Shown one piece after another: positions 43,041-52,500 of a stretch of 52,500 bases of DNA. The notes beneath the pieces were generated by a model, which searched no databases, was not told where the DNA came from, and worked only from the letters and a program-made list of their open reading frames with translations. The translations under genes were made by a program, and so were the position numbers. Each line of letters begins with the position of its first letter. Positions within the stretch are counted from its first letter, which is position 1. Source of the stretch: Glandiceps talaboti (Eukaryota > Hemichordata > Enteropneusta > Spengelidae); assembly GCF_964340395.1 (NCBI RefSeq), contig NC_135552.1, positions 9,225,994-9,278,493 on the forward strand, given 5' to 3'.

Positions 43041-43370
43041 GTGGTGACACTGTCATCAATTGTTATTGGTTTAACCATCTGTGCATCATGCATCAACCAA
43101 TCAGAAAGTGCTGACTGGTATATGCACACAAATATGTAAATATTATGTTGACACTGTCATCAACTGTTATTGGTTTAACCATCTGTGCATCATGCATTAA
43201 CCAATCAGAAAATGCTGACTGGTATATGCACACAAATATGTAAATATTATGTTGACACTGTCATCAACTGTTATTGGTTTAACCATCTGTGCATCATGCA
43301 TTAACCAATCAGAAAATGCTGACTGGTATATGCACACAAATATTAATTAAATGTCTGTGCATCAACTAAT
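43041..43370. repeat. 104-bp tandem repeat with ATTGG...CCAAT arms
   Basis: Three units. The gttgacactgtcatcaactg landmark is at 43147 and 43251, with a variant at about 43043. Each unit contains ttattggtttaacc, about 20 bases, then aaccaatcag, so each can form a short hairpin. Diverged single relatives lie at 42895-43020. Confidence 0.9.
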
Positions 43371-45261
43371 CAAAAACACAAACTGCTACATGATATGTAC
43401 AGGAATACATAACAAATGTGTTGCAATTTACAACTACTGTCACTATGGCATTCACTTTACAAGTTTGAGTTTGTTCTATTCTTAGTCTGTAAGGGCGCCC
43501 TCACACATCAGCCAACCCTTTTCACAAGAAAAAGAGCAGGTCGGTGAGGTCAGAACGCCATAACAGATCTTACAGTCTATAAAATAGTACGCACCTCAAA
43601 ATATAACTTCAAGATATTTGATTTTCGATTTACAGGCAAATTAGCTGGTGGGGCACACTCAACCTTAAAACAAGCAAGAATCATAAAATAATATCACCGT
43701 TTTTCTTAATGTGCCTCATTCTGAGACTCAAACATTACATATTTATACCTTTTTTGATTACATCTGTATTTTGTATACTATCGTGAATATAATTTCTGAA
43801 GCTCAGTTACTAATACCATCAATTACATTCTTTGTTTGCTGTTCGTGTGTGGGTAGGTTTGTCGGTAGATTTAGAAAAAAAAAACACATTTCGTTTGGCT
43901 CAAAATTTCCACAGAAGGCCGTGTTTCTTACTAGTGTAAATGGAAACACATATTTCTAAATAGTTGTTTAAAACAATCCAGCTTTGGATTCTGACATTTC
44001 TTTTCACCGGTCTAGTAGATTTAGGCACACACAGAAAATGAATCAACAGAAAAGTGAATTTTACGACATGACATGCTTTGTATGCTTTTTCTCTGTCTGT
44101 CTGGTAGGTTTTGGGAAATTTTAAGGACGGCAAACAAAGGTAATACCCCCATAGGACACACAGACAGGAAGAACAGCGCCCTCACAGCCGACTGTACAAA
44201 GGACAATTGATGAAGCCTTCGATACATCCATCTTAGAAAAATCCACAAAAGATATTGCAACACACCAAAGAACGAAAGAAAAAACATACCTTGGTAAAAA
44301 ATCTAATTAGTATCTCGAGACATACAATTCATGTAACCCTGAAAAAAATACCAAAATGGAAAGAAAATAAAGCTCTGGATGGAATACTGGCTATTGAAGT
44401 AAGCCTGCCACCCCTTCTTTTTCTTAATGGACCGAACTTAACATTGTCTCTGTTGAGACCAAAGTAAGAGTGGAGGAGTCAGGTTAAGTACGATACCAAA
44501 CAGGAATTGGACATACAGTGTGTTTATAACCATACAAGACAACTTAATCCTAATCTTTGTAACCCTGTGATTAAATCTGAATCCAAAGCAAATATGTAGG
44601 TGATTATGACGATTGCATTATTATCAGAACATGAATTACCTTTCAACAGTTTTAATATTGTAATTGCATCCATATATTTAGCAAATTTAAAACTAAAAGA
44701 GAATGCTAGCTTTATTACAGAGTCACTATCATAGGTCGACCCAATCTAGAAATTGTGCAGCCATCTTCCAAATTTCAAACTAATAGACCTTTGCAGTGAA
44801 TAGCACACCCTAGTGGCAATGTTGGTGGAAGTGGCGTAATTTCATTATGTAGATTATCAGTAAATAATATTTCACGTTATTTGTATTGCCATTTTGGTTT
44901 TCAATGGAATTGTCAGATTACTTTGTGTTATTTCTAGATGATGTCACAAGGGGGCGCTAGACTACAAAAGGTCCGTTCAGTTCCTCACAGTACATAGTAC
45001 CATCAGTGGGCTTCCAAGCATGCCTTCAAAACATCCTTTGTATCTCTTGTTCTAAACAACTGAATGAGATACAACAATTCTACTATTCCACATCAGAAAT
45101 CCTGCATGCAATATTTCAGAAAATTTGAAACGTTCATGCACACAGATGAACGCCTACAACTGTACTAAATACTACAGACAATGCAGACTATCTCATTGAA
45201 ATGGCTATGTTGTCATTAGATCAAAACTTTATCAGTTTGAATTTCGGGAAGATAAACTTAC
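43371..45261. other. intergenic, no gene seen
   Basis: AT-rich. The 88-codon minus-strand frame at 44021-44287 is hydrophobic but has no family likeness and no convincing splice sites. Confidence 0.45.
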
Positions 45262-45377
45262 ATAAATGACAGCTGCTAATTCAGTCCTGATAATTGGGAC
45301 CATCTGGTAATGGCCCTGGTTTGCCTGGATTAATACCACTATCATATATGGTGAACTGGGTTCCTAGGAAATTGGAC
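45262..45377 (-). pseudogene. isolated exon of a Tubby-like protein, frameshifted
   Basis: On the minus strand an acceptor (gtcattttcag) and a donor (GTAAGTTTATC) bound 116 bases. They read SNFLGTQFTIYDSGINPGKP, the conserved Tubby-domain segment (family pattern SN.xGT.FT.YD.G.NP), and later RTELAAVIY, the next conserved block of the same domain (family pattern RQELAA..YE). The two lie in different frames. The first frame hits TGA just before the second block, so one base has been gained or two lost in the variable loop between. The donor falls directly after ...VIY, a natural boundary. I found no other Tubby exon within several kilobases on either side. Tubby proteins bind phosphoinositides and guide ciliary cargo. 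This copy is either a pseudogene fragment or an exon with a sequencing indel. Confidence 0.7.
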
Positions 45378-46510
45378 CTGAAAATGACAACAAAGAAAAT
45401 TCATTCCAATGTTTTAAATGTCTTTGTATAGGTTACTGAGTTAAATAGTTTTTTTCTTTGACATACCTCCTGGATGCGTTAACGTTATCCCTCGTAGTGT
45501 AGTAGTGCACGTGTATTGGTCATTTGTAATGGAGTATAAAGAGCTGATCATGAGAGCACTAGTGGAATGTTGTCTGGATTATTTTGCCAAGTTCACAGTG
45601 AAGAAAAATCTTTCATAGAAGTAATGATTTTCGATCAACCTTTAGCACTGTGATGACAATCATCCAAGTGTTTCCAAAAGTTACATGCTCAAATTCAAAT
45701 TGGATAACTTGAAAAAATTGCTAAGGATGTCAAAGCCAATTTTTTGTTAGTGTGAATATAAGTACCCCTGATAAAATCATACAATAGTTCATGGCAAAGT
45801 TATACAATGAATATAATATTTTTTTTTATGATAATAATCATTTATTGCACCTCGAGAGACATATTATGTAATTTTGTTAGTTTTGATAGCATTTAATGAC
45901 TACAGGAGTGCAGGTAAGACATTGTTCATCATTCATATTTTCATTTTTGTCTTAATTTACATACTTTGGAATATATATTTCGTAATTAGTTTGTTTTGAG
46001 AACCGCCCTCCCTCCTTGGTTTTCCTATCTCAATGTGACCTCAAACACAGAATATAATTTGCGCAGCCTTACACAATTTACGTCAAAGAACGTCTTCCAT
46101 TCCTATTGTATATTTTATATCTTAATCAAGAAAAAGTGATCAGGATTATTATCTAAATATATGTTTGGTCACGTCGTAGCGTGGGTATATGTACATCCGA
46201 CAATACAAGTGCTTCATGGAGTTGCTAAGTTCGGATGATAGTACTCATTTTAAGTTACACATAGCAATGAGAAAAGTGCATTCATCGGTCTACCATGATG
46301 TACTATAGATTGGGTTTTGGCTATTGTCTTCACTGGTAATTAGTCAGGTGAGTTGGAGTTGAAATATAGAAGAAGCTCAGTGATGAATATAGTATATCCA
46401 GTCTCCGTTATTTATAAACATCGGCAAAATAGACAGTTATGAACTTGTGCAAAATACACTTACTATTGTTTTTGTTTTGACAAAAACAATATTACCATAA
46501 ACTTACAATT
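45378..46510. other. intergenic, no gene seen
   Basis: A TATAAAG at about 45535 sits inside a short open frame (MEYKELIMRALVECCLDYFA onward, 29 codons). Neither is supported further. Confidence 0.35.
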
Positions 46511-46519
46511 ATATCATAT

Positions 46520-46549
46520 TTACCTTCGTATGGGAGGATATGTTATGAT

Positions 46550-46590
<41 letters not shown>

Positions 46591-47260
46591 ATGTGAACAT
46601 GATATTTAAATAAAACCACTGCATTAGTTGGAATTAAACTTGCTACACATCTTCCTTATGTCAATTGCAAGAAATCATCAGATTTTTGTAAACGAATAGT
46701 AACGAGTTATTTGTATAGGATTTTAGTAATTAGGTTGTATCGGAATGCACACTTTACATGTCATATCATTTGACAGAGATATCCATGTTAACAAAAGCCC
46801 GATCCTCTAAAGTTTGCCGATGCAATGGTTGGATTAATGAACAATTTGCATAATTATTGACTTTCGGTAATTATGCTATATCTTGAGAATTCATTTTTCA
46901 AATTCCATATAATTTGGTAAATACATCCATAGCAAAACTCACATCTTCTATAAAACTTGTAAACGCGTAAAATATAGCAAAGTAGCTCACTTGTCTTTTT
47001 AACCTTCTCAACTGTCAGTTGCAATGATTAGTTGTATAATTAGTGATATTTGGTAATTAGGCTATATATCTTAAGCTTCAAATTTCATAGGATTTGGTAC
47101 ATGCATTGATGATAACAAAGCGCACATGTTTAATAGGTGATAATGAATTTTAAATATTAATGACAAGCTTCAAATTTCATATAGTTTAGTATAACTAATT
47201 GCCAATTACGTGGCACGTTATGAATGATAACTATTACAGAGACTATTACATTTCAACATC
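46520..47260. repeat. second array of the ~145-bp satellite family
   Basis: Starts with atgggaggatatgtt and a (TGTC)n run at 46552-46590, as the array at 32430 does. It then carries diverged units with ggtaattaggctatat, ttgcataattattgactttc and caaattccatataatttggt, with ggtaatta landmarks at about 46730, 46869 and 47053. Confidence 0.75.
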
Positions 47261-47862
47261 ATGTGTAGGAATACACTGTGAATGGTGTGACCTTGCAGTA
47301 TGCATTCAGTTCAGATCTGGTAATTATAGTGTTTGCTGATAAACTGAATAATTTAGAAGTAGTTTCAAGAAACGAATTACGATAGGCATGTAATTATATA
47401 TAATTTTAATCATAGTGCTTGCCGAGCCATTGAATAATTTAGTATGTATTTGCTTCAAGTCTGGGAAATACTAATTACTTCCAATATTAACGTGTCGTGT
47501 ATGTCTTCACTATACTATACTATACACGTAGAAATACAGACGTATCAGTTGTATGTATGCTACCACGTGCACATGCTAGTACGTCTTCCCAATTCCGATT
47601 GTAGAATCCTAAAAATCAGTTGAATACATCTTATCATGGAGACATTATCCATGCAATGACATTCAAAACATAACTATACATTCAGCAATTATACTGTAAG
47701 GAACAAAATTAATTTGATATATAATGTAAATTTATTCATTGAAACGAGTCCGTTTTACTTATTTATACAGCTATCAACGAACTAACAAGCGGCTAATAAA
47801 TTATATCGGAGGCCGGAAAATTCTTATACCATGTTAAATCTTCAGTGACAACAGAAGTAAAT

Positions 47863-48099
47863 ATGCGAGGTATATATCTGATGTTTATTACATGTCTGCT
47901 GTTTACATTTACGTTTCAACCCGTATCAAACGAGAAACCAGTTCTGTTTATAGGTGCGCTTATAGGTTCCTATGGTTCCTATGGCGTTAACCCGCAAGCA
48001 GATATAGCAATCGAAGCAGCTTTAGACTTCATACATAGACAACCTACTATCCTGCCTGACTATGATTTGGTGATAATCAAAAGTTTTACTAAATTTTCG
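47863..48099 (+). CDS. GABA-B receptor-like exon 1 (residues 1-79)
   Basis: The Met at 47863 is chosen because it begins the signal peptide MRGIYLMFITCLLFTFTFQP. The mature start is probably near VSNEKPVLFIG. The exon ends ...FTKFS at the donor GTAAGTAG. Confidence 0.88.
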
Positions 48100-51000
48100 G
48101 TAAGTAGTACATTTTAAGTGTTGTTTTAAATTTAATAGAAGAGGTACATAGATTTCGTTGAGGCACTATATTATTCGTCATTTTACATTAGATATTCCTG
48201 GAAAAACATATTGGCAACAGCTAGCTGTCCTAACTCGATACACAATCCTCATGAGATGTGTGTTGTTGATGCATATTGGACTAAAGATGACAATTGCATC
48301 ACGTTATTACTTGAGAAGTTATGGCATAAACTATATGAAATATCGGAACTTTAATCATCGAAATGCAGTGTTATTACTATTGAATCTACATTCTAGGTTA
48401 TGTTTCCCTCTCGTTTTTCTCTCACTATCTTTTTCTAAAACATAACATCACTATTTCATAATTTTATTGACATGTGATCCTAGTTTTGTAGTACGACCTT
48501 CGGCCTTGGATCTACTTTGCCCAACAAAAGCCGAGGATGATAGTACTCCTGGTAGCAGCAAGCCCTTGACAGCACCTTTACAAAAACTGGCGTTCCGCGA
48601 CCTCTGGTCGGTTGTAAAGTTAGGAGAACTGCCCGAGGGTCAAACAGCTAGACTAATATGATCCCCGGATGTAGATTTAGACATAAAAATGGCATGAATC
48701 AAGACTCAGTTTTTTGTTTGTTTTTTAAATATGTACATAGAATAGCAATTAAACTGATGTATTGTGGTAACGTTGGTGCACGTTCCTCATGGAATTAGAA
48801 ATCGTCTTGTTATGTTGTTAGCACAATTAATGCTTGGGATTTCCTGGACTATATTGTATATATATTCTAGAAAATGTGACCAATTCGTATACATTGTATG
48901 TCTAAATCTACACGATAGTTTTGAATTCTGACAATAGCAAATTATAGTAAAACATGCGTTAGCATCTAATGTACAACAAGTCCCTTACAATACGCAGCAC
49001 AAATAACCCCCTTCACCAACACGTGTACGCGTATAACCTTGGTTTGTGTCAGGCCCCCATGCGATTCTTCGATGTCATTAAATTGAATGAATCTAAATGT
49101 ACAAAGTAAAAGCATGTTGCTACGTAGACGCCGTTTTCCAATACAACTTTACACTTTTACGTACATTTACAGTTGCAAATTGCGTCGTATTCAACCCCCC
49201 CCCCCCCCCATCTTGTTGCAGGTTTTTATATTTGTTTAGATCTTGAAAAAATAATACGTCAACTTTCTATGATTTTAGACTGACGAGGGCTATGCCCTTC
49301 ACCTGGTACACGATTTCATCTACAAAAAGCCACAGCTGGTAGTATTATTACTGCATGCCAGTTCTGCGATATCAAAACCTGTAAGTCAATTGCTGACATA
49401 TTATAATCTAGTTCAGGTAAGAAACAATCAATAGTCATTGTTTGCCTATCTCCTTAATACTTTCGATTCAGCTTGAATAGGTTTTTCTTGATTAATATTT
49501 GAGTTACGTTGCCTGGAAACCACACGTTAAAATAACTCCAATGAATAGGAAAAGACATTTTGTTTTACATACGGGACAGACGTATAACTCAGTAACAGTC
49601 AATAACCGTTAAGCATACATTGATATAAATTTCAGAAGTTTAAGCTTATATTCATCGATAATTCGCTTGGATTTAATGTCAACAACGCTGTTAATGTTAG
49701 ACCAACGAATTGGATACCATCTATGGTTTACTCAAAGTTCAATGATGCTACCAGCTTTTCGTTATAATGATGATCTCGATATTCTGCTAGGTAACATTTG
49801 CAGCGTGATTGGTTTGATCAACAGGTGTCTCCAACAGCCTCATCACTCGCATTTTACGACAAGCAAAAATACCCACTATTTCTACGTACGACTCCGACTG
49901 ATGCCGCATTGGTCACGGCTTGGGAGGCGCTGTTTCGACAATTTAAATGGAAAAGAATCGCCATTATATATGAAAACGTAGAAATATTTACCCTGGTAAC
50001 TATCTTTAAAGAAATATTATGACAAATCTCGCAATCAATAAAGGAAGAGGGGATAATTGATTCACTAATTTTTATTATGTTGGTTGATAATTACACTTTT
50101 GAAAATAAGAATCTGGAGAAGTGTTGGATGAGTCTCTAATAGAAACAATTGTCATGAAACGTGTCAGTTGTATACGTTTGATTACAATGTGTACAAACAG
50201 TAGGGCTGCATGGTGACATTGTTGTCTCTCTGTCCCTCCGTTGACAGGTCTGACATGCGTATAACTGCATGTTGTATCATTTGCTTTAAGTAGCTGCTTT
50301 ATCATAAATTGTTGCTCATTATTTCATGAACAATTATTATATGAAGATAATAAATTTTATAGATATGATGGATGTGCCTTGAATATTGCATTACTTATTT
50401 GCATAATTAATTACGCTCACAACTTACGCTATATATCACCGATGGCTGCTAAAACGTTTGTATGGTGTGATAAATATATTCATGATGTTTCACACTTACA
50501 GTCAATATATATCATGAATATGGCTTTCATATTGCTACACAATTTACATTATTGATGTCATTTATTAATTAAGCTTAAATTAACTTCGTAGATGTATTGA
50601 TGATATGATCCACGTCTCAGATTTGGCTTGCATCTTATATGACTACTTTGCATAATTAATGATGTTTAACAATTATGCAATTAAGGGATATAACACTGAA
50701 ATTCCCAGTTTCATATGGCATTGCGGGAATCATTCCAACGTATAATTTACTGGAAGATATCAACATAAGTATCAAAACGTTTATGTAATGTTATTATGAG
50801 TAAATACTGATTTGCTATACTCAACAGACAATGAAACAAATCGTGTCGTTGCTAAGATCGATTGGCGGATACGAGATTTTGACAGTCGAGCAAGCAGATA
50901 GTGGGACTGAACCAGTAGTCCAAATGCAAAGTCTGAAGGTAAATTCATTTATTTTGTCCATGCAGTATGTTGATTCATGTGAAAATCTTGACATGATGGA

Positions 51001-52500
51001 AATTAAATGTTTAATACTTTTTTTAATTCCTGCATGCCTCAGTGATAACATATTTTGGGATAGTGATTTCTGGATGTCCAGATGTGTCGTTGAATTCTAC
51101 CAAGTTGGCAAATGCATTAACTATAACACTGTGCATGAGTATGGCTCATATTAATGTGACCCACATATTATATGATGATTTCATTAATTATTTATACTTG
51201 TCAATTTTCAAACATTAATGATGTCAGGGCAAATCTTCCAAAATTTGATTGGCGCGGCATTGCGTGTATGTGTCCCAGAGTGTTTTAAACCATTCGCTAC
51301 ATTTAGGAAAGAAGGTGGTCTACTTCACATATACATTGCGGAGGGAATTGCTGCATCAATCTTCCAACCTAACACAAAATTATACTTCTTGTAAGTTTTC
51401 AAGTAGGTAACAATCCTAAAGGTAAAATACACACTTTCAAATAAGTTGGTAAACTCAAAATCATGAGAAATTTAATTTCAAAATATTCACCCAGTCACAT
51501 GAGGTACTTGATTACGACTCGTCGAAACAAATTACGGCATTACTATTTTTGAAACCATTGACTCCAATAACACATTGATGCGACATGGCCTACGATATGA
51601 TGAGCCCTTTTCCAATTTTCTTCAGAACCATGATGCCCGTATTATAGTTCTGTTGGGTTATGAGACAATGTCAAGAAAAATCATGTGTCAGGTATGTACG
51701 TAAATTTGATTCTGTTGTCAAAGATGCTATTGTGGATTGCCTCCACTATCCATAGCAAAGAGTTTACCGTTCTGTTGTCTAACTAGTCTACTTCAACGAT
51801 AGAACAGTAGTGTAACTATCGTGTTACGTCAGCATTGTAATACATGACCAACAGATACATGATATGTCTGTTTCCTCAAGACTGTGGGTCATTCAAACAC
51901 AGACTGTTTCCCAGAGTAACGCGACAAAAGTTCCTGCATTCCATACCTGCCTTAAAATTAAACAGTGGATGTGCATTGTGTACGCAATTCTCAATTCAAT
52001 TCAATTCTTTATTAACTTTGAGCAATTTCTGCTCATCAGTTCAATTCTGTAGTGGGTACGGGACCACACAACGAATATGAAAGGTTTTTTTCCAAAAACA
52101 GTAAGAAGATCTGCAAAGCATAACCCGTTTAAATACCACATTTATCATTTGCAAGTAGTTTGTTGACAGAGGGATGGCACGTTTATCTTCGGAGAATTGC
52201 GAACGTCATCATTTTCTGATTTTCATGTAAGACTTCAAGTGATCGAAGGTTGGTTGTATATAGCTGCAATATGACTGATTGTCAGTCTGCCTGTCACCTG
52301 GCAATCAGATATAAGAAAAGAGTAGCTGACGTTAATAACGACTCTTTCCGATCCAAGGCCTACAGATCAAAACAGTATGGCCCAAAATATGTGTGGATGC
52401 TGGTGGGTTGGCTTAGGAAAGATTGGATCTTTCATAGTCTTGACGATAATGTTGCCACGTGTACAGATGATGAGATGCGCATCGTAACACATGGGTATAT
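47863..52500 (+). CDS. GABA-B receptor-like class C GPCR, 5' part (runs off the window)
   Basis: Six exons (47863-48099, 49279-49416, 49825-49995, 50828-50938, 51626-51691 and 52358 to the edge), all phase 0, encode a signal peptide and the first part of a venus-flytrap ligand-binding domain. Seen in order: a hydrophobic leader (MRGIYLMFITCLLF), IGALIGSYGSYG and AIEAALDFI, DFIYKKPQLVVLL, LLTYYNLVQ joined to VSPTASSLAFYDKQKYPLFL, RTTPTDAALVTAWEALFRQF, KWKRIAIIYENVEIFT, MKQIVSLLRSIGGYEI, HDARIIVLLGYETMSRKIMC, and YGPKYVWMLVGW. This order is that of GABA-B type receptors, which form heterodimers at the plasma membrane and signal through Gi/o. Sequence features near EVFT and HDARII look closer to subunit 1 than subunit 2. 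Whether it binds GABA is unknown; invertebrates have many GABA-B-like paralogues. The seven-helix part lies beyond the window. Confidence 0.93.
48141..48353 (+). other. unassigned open frame in receptor intron 1
   Basis: A stop-to-stop frame of about 70 codons without an obvious start, including NSIHNPHEMCVVDAYWTKDD and LLLEKLWHKLYEISEL. It looks codon-like and contains several Cys, but I recognise no family. A retroelement fragment or an old exon are both possible. Confidence 0.25.
48467..48661 (+). other. unassigned open frame in receptor intron 1
   Basis: A GC-richer 64-codon frame, including VRPSALDLLCPTKAEDDSTP and FRDLWSVVKLGELPEGQTAR, ending in TGA. The richer composition than its surroundings suggests inserted or former coding DNA. 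No family recognised. Confidence 0.25.
49193..49211. repeat. poly-C tract
   Basis: About fifteen C in a row just upstream of receptor exon 2. Similar poly-G or poly-C tracts occur near 9061, 9720, 13430, 22245, 22893, 29025, 37592 and 39694. Confidence 0.8.
49279..49416 (+). CDS. GABA-B receptor-like exon 2 (residues 80-125)
   Basis: Acceptor atgattttag. Encodes TDEGYALHLVHDFIYKKPQL and on to LLTYYNLVQ. The donor GTAAGAAAC at 49417 is chosen because it keeps the conserved NLVQ. A second donor (GTAAGTCAA) lies 36 bases upstream at 49381, in the same phase. Confidence 0.88.
49825..49995 (+). CDS. GABA-B receptor-like exon 3 (residues 126-182)
   Basis: Acceptor ttgatcaacag. Encodes VSPTASSLAFYDKQKYPLFL to NVEIFTL. 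An earlier in-phase acceptor (aacatttgcag, exon from 49804) would add RDWFDQQ; the family's alignment favours the later one. Donor GTAACTATC. Confidence 0.88.
50331..50790. repeat. third copy of the ~145-bp satellite family, diverged
   Basis: Contains tttgcataattaattacg, acttacgctatatatc, gactactttgcataattaatgat and aattcccagtttcatatggc, matching the landmarks of the arrays at 32430 and 46520. It lies in receptor intron 3. Confidence 0.65.
50828..50938 (+). CDS. GABA-B receptor-like exon 4 (residues 183-219)
   Basis: Acceptor atactcaacag. Encodes TMKQIVSLLRSIGGYEILTV and ends MQSLK at the donor GTAAATTC. Both junctions are phase 0. Confidence 0.88.
51626..51691 (+). CDS. GABA-B receptor-like exon 5 (residues 220-241)
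   Basis: Acceptor ccaattttcttcag. Encodes NHDARIIVLLGYETMSRKIM then CQ, the conserved strand that joins the lobes. Donor GTATGTACG. Confidence 0.9.
52358..52500 (+). CDS. GABA-B receptor-like exon 6, partial
   Basis: Acceptor actctttccgatccaag. Encodes AYRSKQYGPKYVWMLVGWLR, then KDWIFHSLDDNVATCTDDEM. It is cut by the window end after HGY. Confidence 0.88.

Noticed and set aside
44400-44460. Downstream Tubby exon (minus-strand peptide RDNVKFGPLRKRRGG after a cag acceptor)
   Set aside because: It superficially resembles the ETNVLGFKGPRKM-type block, but the phase would give a stop after joining to the exon at 45262.
49667-49824. Extra receptor exon (KFKLIFIDNSLGFNVNNAVN frame after an aaatttcag acceptor)
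   Set aside because: Joining exon 2 (ending NLVQ) directly to VSPTASS reproduces the family alignment without a gap, so no exon is needed here.

Overview
This is animal nuclear DNA. Genes are split by GT-AG introns, the composition is AT-rich, introns are long and full of satellites, and there are non-LTR retrotransposon relics and a tRNA-derived SINE. The two recognisable genes and the repeat load fit a marine invertebrate such as a hemichordate, amphioxus or lophotrochozoan. I cannot settle the species from the sequence.

Layout. Positions 1-6700 hold no intact gene: a decayed jockey/CR1-like reverse transcriptase on the minus strand (about 640-1990), a 0.7 kb segmental duplication (3565-4221 and 4463-5152) and a shorter one (5283-5498 and 5720-5907). 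GFUS, encoding GDP-L-fucose synthase, runs on the plus strand from 7938 to 39472. Seven coding exons join without a phase conflict into 317 residues. A further open exon (7679-7867), 58 bp upstream, joins in frame and may be a 5' leader or an N-terminal extension.

GFUS intron 4 is 24.4 kb and holds most of the unusual material. It contains an L1-like reverse transcriptase relic, a 7 kb minisatellite with a 27-bp unit and higher-order structure, a large diverged inverted repeat around a CAAC-rich spacer, a perfect-ended fold-back element, and a ~145-bp satellite array with a tRNA-derived SINE inserted in it. Several minus-strand ORFs there have good splice sites and may belong to one or more nested genes I could not name. 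Intron 5 is almost filled by a 24-bp minisatellite.

The 8.4 kb between GFUS and the next gene holds duplicated poly(A) signals, a 558-bp uninterrupted purine (GAR)n tract, tandem repeats rich in AGGTCA half-sites, a 104-bp tandem repeat with ATTGG/CCAAT arms, and one isolated minus-strand exon of a Tubby-like protein carrying a frameshift.

From 47863 to the window end lies the 5' half of a GABA-B receptor-like gene on the plus strand: a signal peptide plus the first part of the venus-flytrap domain in six phase-0 exons, running off the edge. By eye it lacks both cysteines of the first conserved disulfide. GFUS acts in cytosolic nucleotide-sugar synthesis and the receptor at the cell surface. 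Nothing in the sequence suggests they act together.
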